Source: Streptomyces sp. RPA4-2
GTDB lineage: Bacteria; Actinomycetota; Actinomycetes; Streptomycetales; Streptomycetaceae
DNA length: 64,000 bases
Direction: 5' to 3'
Assembly (NCBI RefSeq): GCF_012273515.2
Contig: NZ_CP050975.2
Coordinates: 2,480,001 to 2,544,000 of the forward strand
Under the pieces are notes generated by a model. It did no database searches and was not told the origin of the DNA. It saw only the letters and a program-made list of their open reading frames with translations. Both the position numbers and the translations under genes were made by a program. Below, in pieces: positions 59,237-64,000 of this stretch (the stretch's first letter is position 1; every line of letters begins with the position of its first letter).

Positions 59237-59277
59237 GTCGGTGACGGTAGCAGTGACAACGCGGCCTTTTCGAAGGG

Positions 59278-59412
59278 TTATTCGGCGCCCGCCTGCCGGG
59301 CCCCGGCCGCGAATCCTATGAACTCGGTCCAGGCGGTGGGGGTGAGGCCCAGCGCGGGGCCGGTCCTGTGCTTCGAGTCGCGGACGTACGTGACGCCCTG
59401 CGGAGTTCGGTC
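59278..59412 (-). pseudogene. DUF397 C-terminal fragment
   Basis: The minus-strand frame ending in TAA (59280-59278) reads TPQGVTYVRDSKHRTGPALGLTPTAWTEFIGFAAG. This is the second half of a DUF397 domain (VRDSK...GPAL...P..W..FI). The first half, including the Trp/Ser and Cys motif, is absent; the frame meets a plus-strand ATPase fragment within about 15 nt. It is a remnant of a whiJ-like locus like the intact one at 49.9-51.9 kb. Confidence 0.8.
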
Positions 59413-59425
59413 TCCGCCTCACGGA

Positions 59426-59620
59426 GACCGGGGCGCGCTCCGGATCGAAGTCACCGACACCCGCGCCGAGAAGCTCCCGAACCGGGGAACGCCGTGCCCG
59501 GTCGGCGACTCGGGCCGCGGTCTCCTCCTCGTCGACGCCCTCGCCGACGAATGGGGTGTCGCCCCACGCCCCACCGCGCCCGGCAAGACGGTATGGGCGG
59601 AACTGCGCCTCGTCGGACGG
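59426..59620 (+). pseudogene. anti-sigma-type ATPase C-terminal fragment
   Basis: The plus-strand frame reads GALRIEVTDTRAEKLP, then GDSGRGLLLVDALADEWGVAP and GKTVWAELRLV: the G1/G2 boxes and last strand of a HATPase_c_2 protein. The N box and everything before it are missing. With the DUF397 fragment on the other strand, this marks a deletion that removed the XRE regulator and the facing ends of both neighbours. Confidence 0.8.
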
Positions 59621-59739
59621 CGCTCGTCCCCGGCCGAGAACGGTGCGGGACGGCCGGAGAAATTCGCATGCGGTTGCGACGCGTCTGCCCGCATCATCGG
59701 CAGGTCGGCCGCCCACATGAGAGATTGGCGAGAGCCCCC

Positions 59740-60192
59740 ATGCTCCAGCGCGTCACCGTCCCCAGCCTCTTCGCACCGCCCGTCTACTCGCACGCGTCCG
59801 TCGTCGAGGCCGGAGCGAAGCTCGCCTTCCTCGCCGGGGCCGTGCCGCTCGACGCCGACGGGGAGATCGTCGGGGTGGGCGACCCCGTCCGCCAGACCGT
59901 GCAGGTGCTCGCCAATCTCGACGAGCAACTGCGGGCGGTCGGCAGCGACATGGCGCACGTCGTGTCCACCGACGTGTACGTCGTCGCCAGCGAGCCCGCG
60001 GTGCTGTCCGCGGTCTGGGCCGTCGTCGAGGCGTCCGGCCTCAGCATCGGCCCGCACGCGTCGACCCTGCTGGGGGTGGCCTGCCTCGGGTACACCGGGC
60101 AGTTGGTGGAGATCACGGCGACCGCCGTCGTGCCCGGGCCAGAGCCGGCGGCCAGGAAAGCCGTTGGGCCGGCCGACATGATTCAGGCATGA
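59740..60192 (+). CDS. RidA/YjgF-family protein
   Basis: This 150-residue Rid protein family members typically hydrolyse reactive enamine/imine intermediates. It shows FLAGAVPLDADGEIVGVGDPVRQTVQVLANLDEQLRAVGSDMAHVVSTDVYVV (about residues 32-84) and a C-terminal GVACLGYTGQLVEITATAVV. The Arg of canonical RidA active sites is not clear, so it may belong to a Rid subgroup without imine deaminase activity. The start is ATG 59740. It is 7 nt upstream of a GNAT gene, so the two are probably cotranscribed. Confidence 0.9.
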   Translation: MLQRVTVPSLFAPPVYSHASVVEAGAKLAFLAGAVPLDADGEIVGVGDPVRQTVQVLANLDEQLRAVGSDMAHVVSTDVYVVASEPAVLSAVWAVVEASGLSIGPHASTLLGVACLGYTGQLVEITATAVVPGPEPAARKAVGPADMIQA

Positions 60193-60199
60193 TCGGCTC

Positions 60200-60775
60200 G
60201 TGGACACCTACTTGGAGACCGGGCGCCTGGCCCTGCGCCGTTTCACTGCCGATGACGCGGACCTGCTGATCGAGCTGGACAGCGACCCGGCGGTGATGCG
60301 CTACCTGACCGGCGGCGATCCGACGGCGCCGGAGCTCGTCCGCGAGCGCTACCTGCCGAACATCCTCGCCGGCTACGAGAAGTGGGGCGGTGACCTCGGA
60401 CTGTTCGCCGCGCACGAGAAGGACGGCGGCGCGTTCATCGGCTGGTTCATCCTGCGTCCCGAGCCGGAGGGCCCGCTGGACGAAGTGGAACTCGGCTATC
60501 GGCTGCGGCAGGCGGCCTGGGGCAGGGGTTACGCCACCGAGGGCTCACGGGCCTTGCTGGGCAAGGCGTTCACGGAGCTCGGTGTGCGCACGGTCTGGGC
60601 CGAGACGATGTCCGTGAACCACGGTTCGCGCAACATCATGGAGAAGCTCGACATGACGCTCACGGACACCATCCCGACCCCCTCCGACATGGAGATGGTC
60701 GAGGGCTCCGAGCATGGAGGCGTACGGTACGAGATCACCAAGGAGCAGTGGGAACAGCAGGAGACGCCGCGCTGA
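60200..60775 (+). CDS. GNAT-family N-acetyltransferase (RimJ-like)
   Basis: The 191-residue acetyltransferase belongs to the Acetyltransf_3 group. LETGRLALRRFTADDADLLIELDSDPAVMRYL (residues 5-36) is the family opening. The acetyl-CoA site reads ELGYRLRQAAWGRGYATEGSRALLGKAF (about 97-124), and VNHGSRNIMEKLDM is the usual end. The start is GTG at 60200. The substrate is not evident; ribosomal protein N-termini or small amines are typical for the group. Confidence 0.92.
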   Translation: MDTYLETGRLALRRFTADDADLLIELDSDPAVMRYLTGGDPTAPELVRERYLPNILAGYEKWGGDLGLFAAHEKDGGAFIGWFILRPEPEGPLDEVELGYRLRQAAWGRGYATEGSRALLGKAFTELGVRTVWAETMSVNHGSRNIMEKLDMTLTDTIPTPSDMEMVEGSEHGGVRYEITKEQWEQQETPR

Positions 60776-61016
60776 CACCGCGGCCCCGCCCTGGCAGGGG
60801 CCTCGCTCCGCGACCAGGGCACCCGGACCGGTCTCGCCACCGACCCTGTTCTGGGGTAAACCCCCGCCGGTGTTCGAGCACCGCCCCCTGAGCTTCGCAC
60901 TGTCGTGAGGGACCGTCAGCTCGCCGGCCCCTCCTCCCCCGGCCGCCCCCAGTCCCGCCGCTTCGGCAGCGGCCGCGCGTAACCCCCCGCCATGCTCGTC
61001 GTCAGTCCCAAGGACA

Positions 61017-61160
61017 GAGTTGTACGAGGCCATCGCCTCCGGTGACCCGGAGCGCGCCCGCGCCCACGCCCTCACCCACGTGCGGACCAACTACCGCTCG
61101 ACGGTGCGGCAGCTCTTCGGCGGCGAGGAGGTACCCCGGCGGGCGGAGGAACGGGGGTGA
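61017..61160 (+). pseudogene. FCD-domain (GntR/FadR-type) regulator C-terminal fragment
   Basis: A 47-residue open end reads ELYEAIASGDPERARAHALTHVRTNYRSTVRQLFGG before stopping at TGA 61158-61160. This matches the last two helices of FCD regulators (pattern L..AI..GD...A...A..H). No start, helix-turn-helix or earlier FCD helices are present. The upstream bases in a shifted frame read VVSPKD, which fits the preceding family segment, so there is a frameshift plus a 5' deletion. Confidence 0.65.
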
Positions 61161-61227
61161 GCGAGGAAGTCTCCGCCGGCACAGGGGCCGTGGTGAGCGA
61201 GGGACCCGCCATGGGCGCGGAACCCGC

Positions 61228-62190
61228 TCAGCGGACGGCGTACTTGTCCGTCGCCGCCACCAGCGCGTCCACCACCCCGGCCGCTCCCATGGTGTGCCCC
61301 ACGTCGTCCACGATGGTCAACTCGCTGTCGGGCCAGGCCTGGTGGAGCCTCCACACGACGCCCAGGAGGTTCCCGAGGTCCAGGCTGCCCTGGACGAGCG
61401 TGCCGGGGATGCCCTTCAGCAGAGGGGCGTCCCGGAGCACCACGCCCTCGTCGTTCCCCTCGCCCAGGAAGTGGTCGTTGCCGAAGTAGTGCGTGACGGT
61501 CCGCGCGAACCCCGCACGGAACTCCGCGTCCTCGTAACGCCGCACGGAGCGCGGCGGCGCCGGCTCGATCGCCGTCTCCCAGTCCGTCCAGGCCCGCGCC
61601 GCCCGTGCCCGTACCTCGGCATCCGGCGATTCGAGCAGCCGGTTGTAGGCGGCCGCGAGATTCCCCGCATGCTCGTCCTCGGGCAGTTCGGCCAGGAACC
61701 GCTCGAAGGCCTCGGGGAAGATCTTCCCGAGGCCCCGGGTCAGCAGGGCCACTTCGGGGTTCGAGCCGGTGGCCAGCCCGGTCAGCACCAGCTCGGAGAC
61801 GACACCCGGACGCGTCTGCGCGTAGCGCAGCCCGAGCACCGAGCCCCAGGACACCCCCCACACCAGCCACCGTTCGATGCCCAGGTGGCGTCGCAGCAGT
61901 TCCAGGTCCCCGATCACGTGCGCGGTCGTGTTGACGCTCATGTCCGTGCCGTGGGCGCTCGCGTGCGGGGTGGAGCGTCCGCTGCCGCGCTGGTCGAGCA
62001 GCACGATCCGGTACTTGGCCGGGTCGCAGTAGCGCCGGAACCAGGGTCCGCAGCCGGATCCCGGACCGCCGTGCAGCATCAGCGCGGGCTTCCCGTCCGG
62101 GTTCCCGCAGACCTCCCAGTGGACGCGGTTGCCGTCCCCGACGTCGAGCATTCCGTGGTCGTACGGTTCGATCTCCGGATACAGGCCCAT
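61228..62190 (-). CDS. pip: proline iminopeptidase (alpha/beta hydrolase)
   Basis: This 320-residue cytosolic peptidase (S33) removes N-terminal proline. Family motifs are LMLHGGPGSGCGPWFRRYCDPAKYRIVLLDQRGSGRSTPHAS (oxyanion HGGPG), the nucleophile GVSWGSVLG (Ser near residue 114), Asp in the TLVQGSLDLGN region and His in VDDVGHTMG. The loop GHTMGAAG replaces the more common GHSx but keeps the histidine. The ATG at 62190 (MGLYPEIEPYDHGMLDVGDGN) is the normal family N-terminus. Confidence 0.95.
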   Translation of the reverse strand: MGLYPEIEPYDHGMLDVGDGNRVHWEVCGNPDGKPALMLHGGPGSGCGPWFRRYCDPAKYRIVLLDQRGSGRSTPHASAHGTDMSVNTTAHVIGDLELLRRHLGIERWLVWGVSWGSVLGLRYAQTRPGVVSELVLTGLATGSNPEVALLTRGLGKIFPEAFERFLAELPEDEHAGNLAAAYNRLLESPDAEVRARAARAWTDWETAIEPAPPRSVRRYEDAEFRAGFARTVTHYFGNDHFLGEGNDEGVVLRDAPLLKGIPGTLVQGSLDLGNLLGVVWRLHQAWPDSELTIVDDVGHTMGAAGVVDALVAATDKYAVR

Positions 62191-62199
62191 CGCGGAAGG

Positions 62200-63024
62200 C
62201 TAACCGTCGTACGGCCGGGTCGTCAGCCCCGCCGCCGAGGCCGCCGTGCGCAGCACCTCCCGCAGCATGGCGGGGGTCAGCCGTCCGGTGAACGTGTTCC
62301 GCTGGCTGACGTGGAAACATCCGAAGAGGTCGAGCCGCGCGGGTGACGTGAGGGTGACCCGGGTTCCGTGCGCGAACGCCGGGCGGGGGCGCGGCACCTC
62401 CCACCCCGCCTGGGCGAAGGCGGGCAGCGCGGCCTGCCAGCCGAAGGCGCCCAGGACGACGACCGCGCGGAGGGACGGCCGCAGCAGTTCCAGTTCGCGC
62501 ACCAGCCAGGGCCGGCAGGTGTCCCGCTCCTCGGGGGTGGGCTTGTTGGCGGGAGGGGCGCAGCGCACCGGCGAGGTGATCCGTACGCCGTGCAGGGACA
62601 GTCCGTCGTCCGCGCTCACGGCCGTCCCCTGGGAGGCCAGTCCCACCTCGTGCAGCGCCGCGTAGAGCACGTCGCCCGAGCGGTCGCCCGTGAACATGCG
62701 GCCGGTCCGGTTGGCGCCGTGCGCGGCGGGCGCCAGACCGACGATCAGCAGGGACGCGTCGGGCGGACCGAAGCCCGGGACGGGGCGGCCCCAGTACGTC
62801 TGGTCGGCGAAGGCGGCACGTCGGGTGCGGGCCACCTCCTCACGCCACTCCACCAGCCGCGGACAGGCCCGGCACCCGGTGATCCTCCCGTCCAGTTCCG
62901 CCAGGTCCGCCAAGTCGGCCGATGCGGCGGGATCGACCGGGCCGACGGGACCTGCCGGGCCTCCGCGGCCGCCGCGACCTGTGAAACCGGTGAGATCGCC
63001 GTTGTCCGTGTGGCCTCTGTCCAT
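62200..63024 (-). CDS. family-5 (UdgB-type) uracil-DNA glycosylase
   Basis: The enzyme removes uracil and deaminated bases from DNA in base excision repair. It is 274 residues from the ATG at 63024. A Gly/Pro/Ala-rich N-terminal 45 residues precede the iron-sulfur cysteines ([18 protein letters not shown]). The catalytic motif is [22 protein letters not shown], further cluster cysteines lie in [18 protein letters not shown], and the C-terminal motif is [17 protein letters not shown]. It is 9 nt upstream of pip on the same strand. With uvrABC and ogt it makes the window rich in repair genes. Confidence 0.95.
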   Translation of the reverse strand: MDRGHTDNGDLTGFTGRGGRGGPAGPVGPVDPAASADLADLAELDGRITGCRACPRLVEWREEVARTRRAAFADQTYWGRPVPGFGPPDASLLIVGLAPAAHGANRTGRMFTGDRSGDVLYAALHEVGLASQGTAVSADDGLSLHGVRITSPVRCAPPANKPTPEERDTCRPWLVRELELLRPSLRAVVVLGAFGWQAALPAFAQAGWEVPRPRPAFAHGTRVTLTSPARLDLFGCFHVSQRNTFTGRLTPAMLREVLRTAASAAGLTTRPYDG

Positions 63025-63113
63025 GCCCCCACCGTACGACCGGCAGGTGGCGCTCCCCGCCGCCCGGGGTGGGCCCCCCGACGGAAACGCGGCCCGGCCG
63101 GGCGACGTCTTCC

Positions 63114-63307
63114 AAGGGCTGTCCCGTAATCCCCGGTGGATCAGCGCGCGGCGTCGGATGCGGTGCATCGCAAGGCGGAGGGTCGTCCGCATACCGGGTG
63201 TATTCGGGCGATCCGACAACGCGGCGTGGAGGTCCCCCTGCTCGAAGAGCTCGGGGGAGTGCCGTAGCTGTCGTCGTGCGCCCGGCGGGGATTAGGGGAC
63301 AGCCCTT
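63114..63307. mobile_element. MITE-like element, about 194 bp
   Basis: Terminal inverted repeats begin AAGGGCTGTCCCGTAATCCC at 63114 and end with the complement at 63307. They match at 21 of 22 positions. The interior has no gene and reads like a short palindromic repeat family common in Streptomyces genomes (recalled, not searched). A target duplication is not obvious. It ends 11 nt before the S4 gene start. Confidence 0.8.
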
Positions 63308-63318
63308 AGAGTCGGGGC

Positions 63319-63813
63319 ATGGCTTCTGAGGGTGCGGACGTCGAACGGGACGACGAGAAGAAGAACGCGGACGACGGCGTAACGGCTTCCGGTGACACGG
63401 TGGCCGCCGCCGTGGCCGCGCGTCCGGCGGGCGGCGAGAGCGTCCGCGTCGACAGCTGGATCTGGTCCGTGCGTCTGGTCAAGACCCGCTCGATGGGCGC
63501 GACCGCGTGCCGGGGCGGTCATGTCCGGGTGAACGGCGAGCGCGTCAAGCCCGCGTACGCGGTACGCGTGGGCGACGAGGTCCGCCTGCGGCACGGCGGC
63601 CGGGAGCGGATCGTCGTGGTGAAGCGCGTGATCCGCAAGCGGGTCGGACCGCCCGTCGCGGCCGAGTGCTACGTGGACAACAGTCCGCCGCCGCCACCGC
63701 GCGAGGCCGTCGCCCCGGCGGGTGTCCGCGACCGGGGCGCGGGGCGCCCGACCAAGCGCGACCGTCGCGAGCTGGAACGCCTCCGGGGTCTCGGCGGTCC
63801 CGAGGCGCCCTGA
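63319..63813 (+). CDS. S4-domain RNA-binding protein (Hsp15-like)
   Basis: The 164-residue protein has an acidic, disordered N-terminus (about 40 residues). The S4 domain reads VRVDSWIWSVRLVKTRSMGATACRGGHVRVNGERVKPAYAVRVGDEVRLR (about residues 42-91), as in Hsp15, which rescues stalled 50S subunits. The basic C-terminal tail ends in a GRPTKRDRRELERLRG helix, also typical. The only sequence before the ATG is the end of the MITE-like element plus 11 nt; TAGAGT at 63307-63312 could be a -10 box for a leaderless mRNA. Confidence 0.92.
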   Translation: MASEGADVERDDEKKNADDGVTASGDTVAAAVAARPAGGESVRVDSWIWSVRLVKTRSMGATACRGGHVRVNGERVKPAYAVRVGDEVRLRHGGRERIVVVKRVIRKRVGPPVAAECYVDNSPPPPPREAVAPAGVRDRGAGRPTKRDRRELERLRGLGGPEAP

Positions 63814-63947
63814 CACCCGGACGTCAAGGGTCCCGGCCCCCTGGCGAGCGGGACCCGTTCCCGCAACGGCCTCCGGCCACTCGCGACCGAGCGCCGGTCG
63901 CCGGTCGCCGGTCGCACGAGTGCCCCCTCCCCGTCCCTCACGTCGTC

Positions 63948-63978
63948 GAGGGCTCCCCGTCGCGGCCGGGGAGCCCTC
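63948..63978. terminator. hairpin downstream of the S4 gene
   Basis: Perfect 12-bp arms GAGGGCTCCCCG (63948-63959) and CGGGGAGCCCTC (63967-63978) have a 7-nt loop. It lies 134 nt past the S4 stop, the only structured element in 63814-64000. Confidence 0.65.
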
Positions 63979-64000
63979 CACGACGTACAGCGGTCACGCC

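Overview
The window is high-GC actinobacterial chromosome, almost certainly a Streptomyces core region. The evidence is strong G/C bias at third codon positions, many GTG starts, ATGA/GTGA gene overlaps, whiA, mycothiol-type and DUF397/XRE/ATPase gene families, and gene order typical of the genus (pgk-gap, whiA-yvcK-rapZ-uvrC, uvrA, uvrB, gltD). No rRNA, CRISPR array, intact insertion sequence or prophage was seen.

Layout. 1-5.4 kb: pgk (cut by the window edge), gap, and a large secreted M14 carboxypeptidase. 5.5-10.6 kb: overlapping minus-strand block whiA-yvcK-rapZ-uvrC. 11.2-14.8 kb: HTH protein, Rieske lipoprotein, and a LacI regulator/sugar kinase operon with its palindromic operator. 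14.9-22.5 kb: uvrA with a histone H1-like tail, two small enzymes, and a polar amino-acid ABC importer operon. 22.5-29.8 kb: aroQ, an MHS transporter, a Ca2+/H+ antiporter, and a Ter group (TerC behind a yybP-ykoY manganese riboswitch, a TerD-ATPase-like fusion, TerD). 29.9-43.5 kb: uvrB, MHYT protein, phosphodiesterase, Ogt, MFS exporter, formaldehyde dehydrogenase, a psuG-psuK pair, methyltransferase, CorA and a CBS protein. 43.7-49.7 kb: uridine-kinase-like protein, DUF2293, DUF1772, gltD, an AhpD-like protein and a divergent, frameshifted MocR regulator. 49.9-52.3 kb: a whiJ/abaA-like regulatory locus (DUF397, XRE, anti-sigma ATPase, small ORF). 52.5-58 kb: ABC exporter, small ORF, DUF899, FUSC transporter. 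58-59.2 kb: a DUF7873-type gene followed by a tRNA-mimicking non-coding RNA region. 59.3-61.2 kb: decayed fragments (a second whiJ-like locus and an FCD regulator) around RidA and a GNAT enzyme. 61.2-64 kb: proline iminopeptidase, family-5 uracil-DNA glycosylase, a MITE-like repeat and an S4 RNA-binding protein.

Themes. All three nucleotide-excision genes (uvrC, uvrA, uvrB), plus Ogt and a uracil-DNA glycosylase, lie in this window. In-frame minisatellites with 9- or 24-bp periods recur at or next to protein termini. Two genes carry the rare TTA codon, so bldA control is possible. The most unusual element is the minus-strand RNA region behind the DUF7873 gene. It has canonical tRNA D- and T-arms, but the anticodon arm is replaced by a long insert, which resembles Y RNAs of the YrlA type.
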